Source: Acidimicrobiaceae bacterium
GTDB lineage: Bacteria; Actinomycetota; Acidimicrobiia; Acidimicrobiales; RAAP-2
Direction of reading: 5' to 3'
NCBI GenBank assembly: GCA_030838245.1
Contig: JAUTXB010000218.1
Span: 1-6,963 of the forward strand
DNA length: 6,963 nt
Below are positions 1 to 6,124 of this stretch, piece by piece. How positions within the stretch are numbered: position 1 is the first letter of the stretch; each line of letters opens with the position of its first letter. A program made the translations under genes and the position numbers. Below the pieces are notes generated by a model that saw only the letters and a program-made list of their open reading frames with translations, was not told where the DNA came from and searched no databases.

Positions 1-83
1 GCGATTGCCGCCGCACCGACCCGGCGCGCCTGGCGAGGAGTCGGCTTGCACCGACGTGTTCGGCTGTTCGGTCGATTCGGCAC
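1..83 (-). CDS. Possible start of an unidentified gene, cut by the left edge
   Basis: On the minus strand a GTG at 83 is preceded by a perfect AGGAGG (96-91) with a 7-base spacer. The frame stays open to the window edge, giving 27 residues that begin VPNRPNSRTRRCKPTPRQ. The piece is rich in arginine and proline and matches no family I recognise. The frame is also open upstream of the GTG, to about position 202, so an earlier start is possible, but the strong ribosome site favours 83. It lies about 160 bases downstream of the dehydrogenase gene that ends at 243, on the same strand. Too little is visible to assign a function; it could be a chance ribosome site. Confidence 0.3.
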   Translation of the reverse strand, partial: MPNRPNSRTRRCKPTPRQARRVGAAAI

Positions 84-221
84 AGATGACCCTCCTCGTA
101 CTGCGCAGGAACCGACAACCGGAGCGCGTCGGTCAGGAATGTACTTGGCGGCTTGGGCGCCGTCCACTTGCTGATCGGGCACGTATGTCTCGGCCGAGCG
201 TGTCTCTCAGCTGCGCCTGGC

Positions 222-239
222 GGCCGACGAGCATCGGCC
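222..239 (-). terminator. Hairpin just after the dehydrogenase stop codon
   Basis: GGCCGA and TCGGCC form a perfect six-pair GC-rich stem with a six-base loop, starting three bases after the TGA of the gene ending at 243. There is no T-run after it on the minus strand, so it is not a classic intrinsic terminator. Such U-poor hairpins are common at gene ends in high-GC actinobacteria. Its role as a terminator is inferred from position only. Confidence 0.35.
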
Positions 240-242
240 CGA

Positions 243-1079
243 TCAACCGTTAAGTGCCTCGAGGATCGACCTGAGCGTCGTGGCATCGGCGGCGGCCTGC
301 TCGTCGCGATCAACGCGGTTGTAGATCTCTGCTGCAGCCAGATGGAACCCGTCGGGCAATCCGACCGATCGGAACGTGGCCGCGATCTCTTGCATCTCGC
401 CCACCCAACGCCATCCCTTGGTCGCCGCCTGTCGACCGGCGGTCAGGCTGCGCGAGGCCAGCTCGGGCATCGATTGCTGCCACTCGCCCAAGAGGGGCCC
501 TTCGATTCCCAAAGCAACGGCCAGAGCGCGGATGTCCAACAGCAGGGCCGTCGTGCCTTTCGTCCAGGCGGCGTAGCACATCTTGATGGCCGAGGCCGCT
601 GTCGGATCGGCGCCCAGCACGTGGGCTTTGACGGTCGTCCCGGCGAACACCGCGCTCGCCTCCTGGGCCGACGGACCCGACAGATAGAGGTGGGTCTCCA
701 TCGTCGTCGATGGCGGTCCACCGATGATCCCGCCGTCGACCGGGCGCCCTCCCCCGGCCTCGATCAACTGCGCCACCTGTTGCGCCGTGGGGGGAGCGAT
801 GGCATTGGCATCGATGTACAGCCCTCCGAAGCCGGCCACCTGTCTGGCAACGTCGACGGCGTTGGCGGGAGGGCAAATCGAGATCATGAGCTCGCAGCTG
901 CGGGTCATCTCTTCGACTGTGCCGAGATCGACCAGCCCCGCAGATTCCGCACGGCGGACGGACGCTGGGCTCCTCCCGGACGAGGCCCAGTTGACCGTGT
1001 GTCCGGCGTCGACCAACACTGCGCCCACTCCTGCGCCCATCTCGCCCGGATGCAGTAGGCCGATCGGTTCAAGTGCCAT
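243..1079 (-). CDS. NAD(P)-dependent oxidoreductase, beta-hydroxyacid dehydrogenase-like with DUF1932-type C-terminus
   Basis: This 278-residue protein resembles the 3-hydroxyisobutyrate / 6-phosphogluconate dehydrogenase superfamily. The Rossmann motif GLLHPGEMG (residues 7-15) fits the family pattern GxxxxGxMG. ISICPPANAVDVA (66-78) sits where the family binds cofactor, and VDGGIIGGPPS (114-124) corresponds to the substrate-binding signature. Lys166 in AIKMCYAAWTKG aligns by position with the catalytic lysine. The helical C-terminal half (AAWTKGTTALLLDIRALA) is of the DUF1932 type found in uncharacterised actinobacterial dehydrogenases. The same frame is open upstream to 1349, but that part overlaps the toxin gene. 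ATG 1079 is chosen because AGGAG (1092-1088) lies 8 bases before it and the cofactor motif follows at once. The substrate is unknown; a small 2- or 3-hydroxyacid is a family-level guess. Whether it serves steroid breakdown is not shown. Confidence 0.85.
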   Translation of the reverse strand: MALEPIGLLHPGEMGAGVGAVLVDAGHTVNWASSGRSPASVRRAESAGLVDLGTVEEMTRSCELMISICPPANAVDVARQVAGFGGLYIDANAIAPPTAQQVAQLIEAGGGRPVDGGIIGGPPSTTMETHLYLSGPSAQEASAVFAGTTVKAHVLGADPTAASAIKMCYAAWTKGTTALLLDIRALAVALGIEGPLLGEWQQSMPELASRSLTAGRQAATKGWRWVGEMQEIAATFRSVGLPDGFHLAAAEIYNRVDRDEQAAADATTLRSILEALNG

Positions 1080-1095
1080 TGGCTCGTCTCCTGTG

Positions 1096-1123
1096 GCGCT
1101 TGCGTGCAGCGCGATCATGATCG
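1096..1123. promoter_or_regulatory. Hairpin plus 12-bp palindrome before the dehydrogenase gene
   Basis: The 67-bp gap between the toxin and dehydrogenase genes holds two adjacent symmetric elements. GCGCT (1096-1100) pairs with AGCGC (1108-1112) across a seven-base loop. A perfect palindrome CGATCATGATCG occupies 1112-1123. They lie just upstream of the dehydrogenase ribosome site. They could be an operator or a 5' RNA structure, but short symmetric sites also occur by chance in GC-rich DNA. Confidence 0.25.
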
Positions 1124-1146
1124 TTCGGACCAGGCTCCCCCGTAGC

Positions 1147-1588
1147 TCAGAGGGCTCGCAAGCCGGTCGCCGTCGCCACCGCAGACTGTGCTTCGTCGCG
1201 TGTGACAAAGCCGACCTCTTCACCTGGCTCGACGAGGCCGGGCAGAACGATCCTGGCAGTGGCGAGGTGCCACGCATCCATTGCGCGGATCGCGTGCTCA
1301 CGTACCAGTCCCAATGCTTGCATCTCGACCTCTTCTCGATCGGCGGCAATCACGGTGACGGGGCCGTCGATGGCCAGGTCGGCATCGAGCAGGGGAAGAA
1401 GACCGCCCTCGTCACCAGGGCCCGGATCGGGCGGCACGCACCAGGGCGCCCGAAACTTCCATGCGGCTCCACGTCGCCGTGATCAAGGCGATCTCTGGGT
1501 ACTCCAACATGGCCACAGCCTCACCGTGCCCGGTCTCGTCGCTCAAATTGGCACGGGCCAGCATCGAGGAGTCGAGAAATGCGATCAA
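1147..1588 (-). pseudogene. vapC: VapC-type PIN-domain toxin, interrupted by a one-base frameshift
   Basis: The gene probably starts at TTG 1588, whose last three bases lie in the antitoxin stop codon (TTGA overlap), and begins (M)IAFLDSSML, the usual PIN start with the first acidic residue Asp6. SRMEVSGALVRAAR supplies the conserved Glu44. This frame then stops at TGA 1414-1412 after 58 codons. The rest of the domain continues one base out of frame, from about 1416 to the stop at 1149-1147. It contains AMDAWHLATA and GFVTRDEAQ, which hold the other two expected acidic residues. Removing one base from GGGCCC (1423-1418) would join the two parts into about 146 residues, a normal VapC length, with Asp6, Glu44, Asp104 and Asp131 all present. 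VapC toxins are Mg-dependent RNases that cut tRNA or rRNA and are held inactive by VapB. The break may be inactivation, a sequencing error or, less likely, programmed frameshifting. Confidence 0.75.
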
Positions 1589-1878
1589 GCTCGCTCACGC
1601 TCGTCATCAAGCAGGCGGTCGACAACGGGTCCGATGCCTCTGGTTGAAGTGATGATTCGACGGCGCTGCGCACTCACTGGCTTGGCCGGCGTCGTATGGA
1701 GCATCCCCAGTGTCGCTGCCCTCGCCCGCAGCCTCGCTCTGCGGTCACCTTCGTCGGCGTCCACAGCCGCGTCGAGGATCTCAGTTGCCAAGGAGTTCAC
1801 ACTCCGCCCGTCCCGCTCCGCTCGCGCCGCCAGCCGTCGGTGGATCTCTTCGGGCACTCTGAGGAGCAGCTGCCTCAT
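1585..1878 (-). CDS. vapB: VapB-type ribbon-helix-helix antitoxin
   Basis: This 97-residue protein begins with a ribbon-helix-helix DNA-binding fold. The strand is MRQLLLRVP (1-9), followed by helices EEIHRRLAARAERDGRS (10-26) and VNSLATEILDAAV (27-39). An Arg-rich linker (45-56) leads to a C-terminal tail, GPVVDRLLDDERERA, typical of the antitoxin part that blocks the toxin. The gene sits directly before the PIN toxin frame and overlaps it by four bases, the usual antitoxin-first order. ATG 1878 has no Shine-Dalgarno sequence, but a promoter-like element ends only 9 bases upstream, which suggests a leaderless transcript. By family precedent it should repress its own promoter by binding the repeats at 1888-1922. 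Unlike the toxin, its reading frame is intact. A FitA-like or Arc-like name would be equally fair. Confidence 0.8.
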   Translation of the reverse strand: MRQLLLRVPEEIHRRLAARAERDGRSVNSLATEILDAAVDADEGDRRARLRARAATLGMLHTTPAKPVSAQRRRIITSTRGIGPVVDRLLDDERERA

Positions 1879-1887
1879 GCACTTATG

Positions 1888-1922
1888 GTGATATCAATTC
1901 TCGAATGTGATATCAATTCTCG
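1888..1922 (-). promoter_or_regulatory. Tandem 16-bp repeats: probable antitoxin operator and promoter
   Basis: GTGATATCAATTCTCG occurs twice on the plus strand, at 1888-1903 and 1907-1922, identical in all 16 bases and 19 bp apart start to start. Each copy contains the palindrome TGATATCA. On the minus strand the farther copy supplies TTGATA (1916-1911) and, after a 17-base spacer, the nearer copy supplies TATCAC (1893-1888). These are plausible -35 and -10 boxes. Transcription would then start at or within a few bases of the antitoxin ATG at 1878. Repeated operator half-sites overlapping the promoter are typical for autoregulated ribbon-helix-helix antitoxins. Binding itself is inferred. 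Confidence 0.6.
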
Positions 1923-1971
1923 GTCCCCAGGTCGATCCGGGATCTTCGTACGGGCACATAGTCCAGATGCG

Positions 1972-1987
1972 GGAGCACTCGCGCTCC
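1972..1987 (-). terminator. Weak hairpin downstream of fadD3
   Basis: GGAGC (1972-1976) and GCTCC (1983-1987) can pair across a six-base loop, about 10 bases after the fadD3 stop. There is no T-run. It is a weak candidate end for the steroid transcript before the toxin-antitoxin promoter. Confidence 0.2.
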
Positions 1988-1996
1988 GGGCCGCGG

Positions 1997-3667
1997 TCAC
2001 CCCTTTGCGAACTGGGCGCGGAGCTCTCGTTTCAACACCTTGCCGGCTGCGTTCATGGGCAGGGCGTCGACCACCCGCACCAGGCGGGGCACCTTGTAGT
2101 TGGCCAGCCGTTCCCGAGACCAGTCGGCCAGGCCCGAGGCCACGTCGTCGCCCGACGCCCCCGGTGCCACCACCACGAACGCGCATCCCACCTCGCCCAG
2201 GCGCTCGTCGGGGACGCCGATGACCGCCACCTGGTCCACACCGGGGTGGTCATGGAGCACGGCCTCGATCTCGGCCGGGTAGGCGTTGAAGCCGCCGCTC
2301 ACGTACATGTCCTTCTTCCGGTCGGTGATGTCGATGTTGCCGTGCTCGTCCATGGTGCCCACGTCGCCGGTGTGCAGCCATCCCTGGGCGTCGATGGCCT
2401 CCTCCGTCAGCTCGGGCGCGTTCCAGTAGCCCGACATGAGGGTGTAGCCCCGGACCAGGATCTCCCCGGGCTCGCCCCGAGCCACCTCGTGGTTGTCGGA
2501 GTCGACGATGAGGACCTCGACGTCGGGGATGGCCCGTCCCGACGTCCCGGCGATGATCTCGGCACTGTCCCCTCGCCGGCACATCGACACCACCCCGGTC
2601 CCCTCGGTCAGTCCGTAGGCGGTGAGAATCGTCTCGATCCCGAGCTCGGACTGCATCCGCCGGATCAGCTCCACCGGGACCACCGAGGCACCCAGGACGG
2701 CCAGGCGCAGCGAGGACAGGTCCGCAGCCTTGGCGTCGGGGTGGTCGAAGAGCGACTGGTAGATGGTGGGAGGTCCGGGCAGCACCGTGATGCGCTCGGA
2801 GGCAATCCGCGACAGCACGACGTCTACGTCGAACACCGGCTCGGCCACGATGGTTGCCCCCCGCATCAGGCAGGTGAGGACGCCCGCCTTGTAGCCGAAG
2901 GTGTGGAAGAACGGGTTGACGACCAAGTACCGGTCGCCCTTGTCCAGGCCGGTCACCTCGGCCCAGGTGGCGAAGCAACGCAGGGTCTGCGCGTGGGTCG
3001 ACATCACCCCCTTGGGGCGACCGGTGGTGCCCGAGGTGTAGATGAGGTCGGACAGGTCGCCACCGGCTATCGACGCCGTCCGTCCGGCGGCGACGTCCTC
3101 GGGAACGGCGGTGCCTTCCTGGACGAAGTCCGACCACTGGATGACCGGGTCACCCTTGCGGTTCCGGGGCGACCCAGGGTCGTCAGCCTGGTTGCGCCCG
3201 TGCAGGAGGACGACCCGCTCGAGGTCGGGCAACGGGTTCCCCTCGGCCACCGTCGCGGCCAGCATGGCCGGGTAGTCGATGCCCAAGAACCCCTCCACGG
3301 TGAAGAGGACCTTGGCCCCCGATGACTGGAGGATGTAGGCCGCCTCGCCCCCTTTGAACCGGGTATTGAGGGGCACGAGGACGGCCCCGGCGCCGACCAC
3401 GCCCAGGGCGGCCACTACCCAGGCCGCGCTGTTGGGCGCCCAGATGGCCACCCGATCCCCGCGCTCGATCCCATTGGCGATCAGGGCCCGGGAAGCGGCG
3501 GCGACATCTTCGGCCAGCTGGTCGAAGGTCAGCCGGAGGGTGGTGCCGTCGGGTCCATACGGGTCGACCACGGCTTCGGTCTCGCCGAATCGGGCGGCTG
3601 CGTCCTCCACCAGGCCGGGAATGGTCTCCCATTGAAGGTCACCACGCGGATCAATGAGGATTGACAC
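1997..3667 (-). CDS. fadD3: FadD3-like acyl-CoA ligase (HIP-CoA ligase)
   Basis: This 556-residue protein is a complete adenylate-forming enzyme. It has the ATP loop YTSGTTGRPKG (210-220), YGLTE (351-355), GWLHTGD (429-435), the hinge ITDRKKDMYVSGGFNAYPAE (447-466) and the catalytic Lys543 in MNAAGKVLKREL. NPFFHTFGYKAG (251-262), ITVLPGPPTIYQSL (293-306) and MQSELGIETILTAYGLTE recall M. tuberculosis FadD3 (Rv3561) almost word for word. FadD3 couples CoA to HIP, the propionate left after removal of the steroid side chain and rings A and B. The gene is downstream of fadE30 and ipdF on the same strand, as expected for a ring C/D operon. The start is GTG 3667, which aligns with the FadD3 N-terminus. 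It has no ribosome site of its own and follows a small ORF whose stop is 4 bases upstream. A ligase for a related steroid acid remains possible. Confidence 0.9.
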   Translation of the reverse strand: MSILIDPRGDLQWETIPGLVEDAAARFGETEAVVDPYGPDGTTLRLTFDQLAEDVAAASRALIANGIERGDRVAIWAPNSAAWVVAALGVVGAGAVLVPLNTRFKGGEAAYILQSSGAKVLFTVEGFLGIDYPAMLAATVAEGNPLPDLERVVLLHGRNQADDPGSPRNRKGDPVIQWSDFVQEGTAVPEDVAAGRTASIAGGDLSDLIYTSGTTGRPKGVMSTHAQTLRCFATWAEVTGLDKGDRYLVVNPFFHTFGYKAGVLTCLMRGATIVAEPVFDVDVVLSRIASERITVLPGPPTIYQSLFDHPDAKAADLSSLRLAVLGASVVPVELIRRMQSELGIETILTAYGLTEGTGVVSMCRRGDSAEIIAGTSGRAIPDVEVLIVDSDNHEVARGEPGEILVRGYTLMSGYWNAPELTEEAIDAQGWLHTGDVGTMDEHGNIDITDRKKDMYVSGGFNAYPAEIEAVLHDHPGVDQVAVIGVPDERLGEVGCAFVVVAPGASGDDVASGLADWSRERLANYKVPRLVRVVDALPMNAAGKVLKRELRAQFAKG

Positions 3668-3671
3668 CCAG

Positions 3672-3728
3672 TCAGGGTAGTCCAGGGTCCCCGGCGAACC
3701 GATCTGTGTGGCCGGACCCGCTGGTCAC
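3672..3728 (-). other. Possible 18-codon coupling ORF before fadD3
   Basis: GTG 3728 has a perfect AGGAGG (3739-3734) five bases upstream. It opens an 18-codon frame (VTSGSGHTDRFAGDPGLP) that ends with TGA at 3674-3672, four bases before the fadD3 GTG. fadD3 itself shows no Shine-Dalgarno sequence. Ribosomes finishing this frame could restart on fadD3, so it may act as a translational coupling device. Alternatively the frame is accidental, or it is an old start region put out of frame by an indel. The peptide has no recognisable function. Confidence 0.3.
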
Positions 3729-3750
3729 CGCATCCTCCTGGCGGGCCCCA

Positions 3751-3900
3751 CTACTTGAAGAGCTTGGCCACCACCGATTCGACGTGGCTGGCGATCGCCT
3801 TCTGTCCGGCAGGGGTGGGGTGAAATGCCGCCGGTTCGGGTTGCAGAGGTCGGAGTAGCGCGGTGACGACCACGACCAGGGATACGCATCTCGGCTTCAT
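3751..3900 (-). pseudogene. Remnant of an SGNH/GDSL-type hydrolase (signal-like start joined to the C-terminal His block)
   Basis: A 49-codon frame runs from ATG 3900 to TAG 3753-3751 between ipdF and fadD3. It starts MKPRCVSLVVVVTALL, which looks like a short secretion signal. It continues directly into AAFHPTPAGQKAIASHV and a closing helix ESVVAKLFK. The FHPTPAGQKAIA part matches the last block of SGNH hydrolases, where the His (His27 here) belongs to the catalytic triad. The GDS serine block and the rest of a normal protein of more than 200 residues are missing. Just upstream a neighbouring frame reads YSDLCNP, also plausible for this family, so an indel may lie there too. There is no ribosome site. 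I read it as the leftover of a deleted hydrolase gene inside the operon; a real small protein or a chance resemblance is possible. Confidence 0.4.
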
Positions 3901-3931
3901 CGGCGAGGTACTGACCGGGATGGTCGCCGGC

Positions 3932-4765
3932 TCACGGGTGCTGGCTCGACACCGAGACGACCTCGCCGGTCATGAAGGTGGCGTACTGGCTGGCCAGGAA
4001 GACGATCACGTTGGCCACCTCCCAGGTCTCGGCCGCCCGCCCGAGGAGCTCCTTGCGGCTGAGCTCGTCGAGCTCCTCGTCGGACATCACCTTGTTCAAG
4101 AAGGGGTGATGGGCCAGGCTGGGCGAGACGGCGTTGACCCGGACGTTGTAGGGGGCGGCCTCCACCGCGCTGCACCGGGTGAGGGCCATGACCCCGGCCT
4201 TGGCCGCGGCGTAGTGGGCCTGGCCGGCCTGGGCTCTCCAGCCGAGGACCGAGGCGTTGTTGACGATCACCCCGCTGCCCAGCACGTAGAGATGGCCGAG
4301 GGCGGCGCGCATGCACCGGAAGGTGCCGGTGAGGGTGATGTCGAGCACCTTGGACCATTGCTCGTCGGTCATCTCCACGATGTCGGCCTGCCCACCCAGG
4401 CCGGCGTTGTTGACGGCCACGTCGAAGCGCCCGTGGGCCTCGACGGTGGCGTCGTAGAGGTGTTGGACCTGGGCCTCGTCGGTCACGTCGCAACGGAGGG
4501 CCAGTGGGCGGTTGCCGCCGGCCAGCTCGGCCAGCTGATCGGCCGTCTCCCCCAGCCGCCGCTCGTGGGCGTCGGACACCACCACGGTGGCCCCCTCCTC
4601 GATGCAGCGTTTGGCCGTGGCGAACCCGATGCCGGTACCGGCGGCCGCGGTGATCACCACGATCTTCCCTTCGAGCAGGCTGTGCCCGGGGGGCGGCGTG
4701 GGTGGCATCGGCGCCGTGGTCGCCGTGTCGTCATCGGTGCTGCCCGTACTGGCAACGTCGGTCAT
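3932..4765 (-). CDS. ipdF: IpdF-like short-chain dehydrogenase/reductase of steroid ring C/D breakdown
   Basis: This 277-residue classical SDR has the cofactor motif TAAAGTGIG (39-47), DVT (93-95), NNAG (119-122), the catalytic Ser172 in NNASVLGWRAQ, and Tyr185 with Lys189 in HYAAAKAG. GHSLLEGKIVVITAAAGTGI, HERRLGETA, NNAGLGGQ and the ending SVSSQHP closely recall M. tuberculosis IpdF (Rv3559c). IpdF interconverts the keto and hydroxy groups of HIP-CoA-derived intermediates; the literature has placed it at more than one step, so I do not fix the exact substrate. The start codon overlaps the fadE30 stop (ATGA), which implies coupled translation. AGGGGAG lies just before ATG 4765 and supports it. 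This gives an unusual Ser/Thr/Asp/Pro-rich N-terminal extension of about 28 residues; ATG 4708 (Met20) would give a family-like length but has no ribosome site. Confidence 0.9.
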   Translation of the reverse strand: MTDVASTGSTDDDTATTAPMPPTPPPGHSLLEGKIVVITAAAGTGIGFATAKRCIEEGATVVVSDAHERRLGETADQLAELAGGNRPLALRCDVTDEAQVQHLYDATVEAHGRFDVAVNNAGLGGQADIVEMTDEQWSKVLDITLTGTFRCMRAALGHLYVLGSGVIVNNASVLGWRAQAGQAHYAAAKAGVMALTRCSAVEAAPYNVRVNAVSPSLAHHPFLNKVMSDEELDELSRKELLGRAAETWEVANVIVFLASQYATFMTGEVVSVSSQHP

Positions 4766-6009
4766 CGGGACTCCCCTGTGGGCTTGGGTTCGGACGTGGA
4801 TGCGGTTGGCTTGGGCCTGGGCGTTGCGTCGGGCTTGGGCTCGGGCGGGAGCCCCAGCACGCGCTCGCCGATGATGTTCTTCTGGATCTCGATGGAGCCG
4901 CCGTAGATGGTCTCGGACCGGCTGAACAGGAACGAGCGCTGCATCTCGTCGAGCTCGTAAGGGAAGTCCTGAGCCACCATCGACGCCGGGCCGACGATGT
5001 CCATGGCCAGCTCACCCAAGGCTCGGTGCCAAGTGGCCCAGTACAGCTTGATGATCGATGCCTCCGGCGGCGCCACCGGGCCGTCGATGTTGGACAGGCT
5101 CCGCAGCGTGTTGTACCGCAGGATCTCGAGCTCGGCGTAGGCACGGGCCAGACGCTGGCGTACGACCGGGTCGGCGGCCTTGCCGTTCTCCCGGGCCAGC
5201 TCAACGAGGTGGTCGAGCTCGCGGCGGAACGTCAGCTGGTGCCCGAGAAGGGCGACGCCGCGTTCGAAGGCCAGGGTGGCGAGGGCCACGCGCCACCCGT
5301 CTCCTACCTCGCCCAGCACGTTCTCTTTGGCGGTTCGGGCACCGTCGAAGAACACCTCGTTGAACTCCGAGGTCCGGGTGAGCTGGGTGATGGGGCGTAC
5401 CTCGATGCCCGGCTGGTCCATGGGGACGAGCAGGTACGACAGGCCCTTGTGCCGCATCGACCCGGGCTCGGACCGGCAGACAACAAAGCACCAGTCGGCC
5501 GTGTGGGCCAGTGAGGTCCACACCTTTTGGCCGGTGACCACCCACTCGTCCCCGTCCAAGACGGCCTTGGTCGACACGTTGGCCAGGTCGCTCCCGGCGT
5601 TGGGCTCGGAATACCCCTGGCACCACAGCTCGGTGCCGTTGCGAATGGCCGGGAGGAAGCGTTCCTTCTGCTCGGCGGTGCCGTAGTGGATGATGGTGGG
5701 GGCGATCAGCCCCTCCCCCATCACGTTGACCCGGCCGGGCGCCTTGGCCTTCACGTACTCCTCGTTGAAGATGACCTGGTGGGCGATGGACGCCCCCCGG
5801 CCTCCGTACTCGGTGGGCCAGCCCAGGCCCGTCCACCCGGCGTCGGCCAGCACCTTCTCCCAGCGCAGGCGGGTCTCGAACCCATAGGTCTCGTCTCCCG
5901 ATCCTCCGCGGCCGCCGAGCGCGGCGAACTCCCCGACCACGTTGTCGGTCATCCAGGCGCGCACCTCCTTGCGGAAGGCCTCGTCATCGGGGTTGTCTCG
6001 TAGGTCCAT
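4762..6009 (-). CDS. fadE30: FadE30-like acyl-CoA dehydrogenase of steroid ring C/D breakdown
   Basis: This 415-residue flavoprotein has the standard acyl-CoA dehydrogenase order: a helical N-terminal domain, the middle sheet with WCQGYSEPNAGSDLA (129-143) and GQKVWTSLAHTADWC (160-174), then a C-terminal helical domain ending YGGSIEIQKNIIGERVLGLP (369-388). GEFAALGG, LGWPTEYGGRG, SEFNEVFFDGART and KLYWATWHRALGELAMDIVG strongly recall FadE30 (Rv3560c). That enzyme introduces the alpha-beta double bond into the propionyl-CoA side chain of the HIP-CoA derivative, using FAD. Glu249 in LAFERGVALLGHQ fits the catalytic base of the group that lacks Glu near the YGG motif. ATG 6009 matches the family N-terminus but has no clear ribosome site. 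After residue 388 an unusual tail of about 27 residues, rich in Pro, Lys and Thr, runs to the stop, which overlaps ipdF. It is the first gene of the apparent operon. Confidence 0.92.
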   Translation of the reverse strand: MDLRDNPDDEAFRKEVRAWMTDNVVGEFAALGGRGGSGDETYGFETRLRWEKVLADAGWTGLGWPTEYGGRGASIAHQVIFNEEYVKAKAPGRVNVMGEGLIAPTIIHYGTAEQKERFLPAIRNGTELWCQGYSEPNAGSDLANVSTKAVLDGDEWVVTGQKVWTSLAHTADWCFVVCRSEPGSMRHKGLSYLLVPMDQPGIEVRPITQLTRTSEFNEVFFDGARTAKENVLGEVGDGWRVALATLAFERGVALLGHQLTFRRELDHLVELARENGKAADPVVRQRLARAYAELEILRYNTLRSLSNIDGPVAPPEASIIKLYWATWHRALGELAMDIVGPASMVAQDFPYELDEMQRSFLFSRSETIYGGSIEIQKNIIGERVLGLPPEPKPDATPRPKPTASTSEPKPTGESR

Positions 6010-6102
6010 GGGTTGGTTGCTCGTTGTGTACGGGCCAGGCGGGAACCAGAGTTCCGGAGGACTCTACCTTCGCAAACAAAGAGGTCCGAGGTAGGAAGCC
6101 CA

Positions 6103-6124
6103 GGTTCGAGTCCCTTCGCCTCCA
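6103..6124 (+). other. tRNA-3'-end-like fragment
   Basis: GGTTCGAGTCC (6103-6113) looks like a tRNA T-loop, and CGCCTCCA (6117-6124) looks like an acceptor strand with discriminator base. GGAGG at 6056-6060 could pair with CCTCC. However, only the two pairs next to the T-loop form in the T-stem, and no acceptable D or anticodon arm is present. It is not a working tRNA; it may be a decayed 3' end left by an integration event, or chance. Confidence 0.2.

Noticed and set aside
153..1058. Plus-strand open frame of 301 codons opposite the dehydrogenase gene
   Set aside because: Arg- and Gly-rich antisense shadow with no ribosome site or motif; the minus-strand frame has the cofactor and catalytic motifs.
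1080..1349. N-terminal extension of the dehydrogenase frame to ATG 1349
   Set aside because: The extra 90 residues run through the toxin gene and carry no domain; the ribosome site and cofactor motif place the start at 1079.
1907..3325. Long plus-strand open frame of 472 codons opposite fadD3
   Set aside because: It is the antisense of a clear acyl-CoA ligase. It is rich in His, Gly and Asp, as antisense frames of GC-rich genes are, and has no family motif.
3863..4906. Plus-strand open frame of 347 codons opposite ipdF
   Set aside because: Antisense composition (Gly, His, Val repeats) with no domain; the minus-strand SDR is unambiguous.
6056..6124. A complete tRNA gene
   Set aside because: GGAGG can pair with CCTCC, but the T-stem pairs only at two positions and no D or anticodon arm can be drawn.
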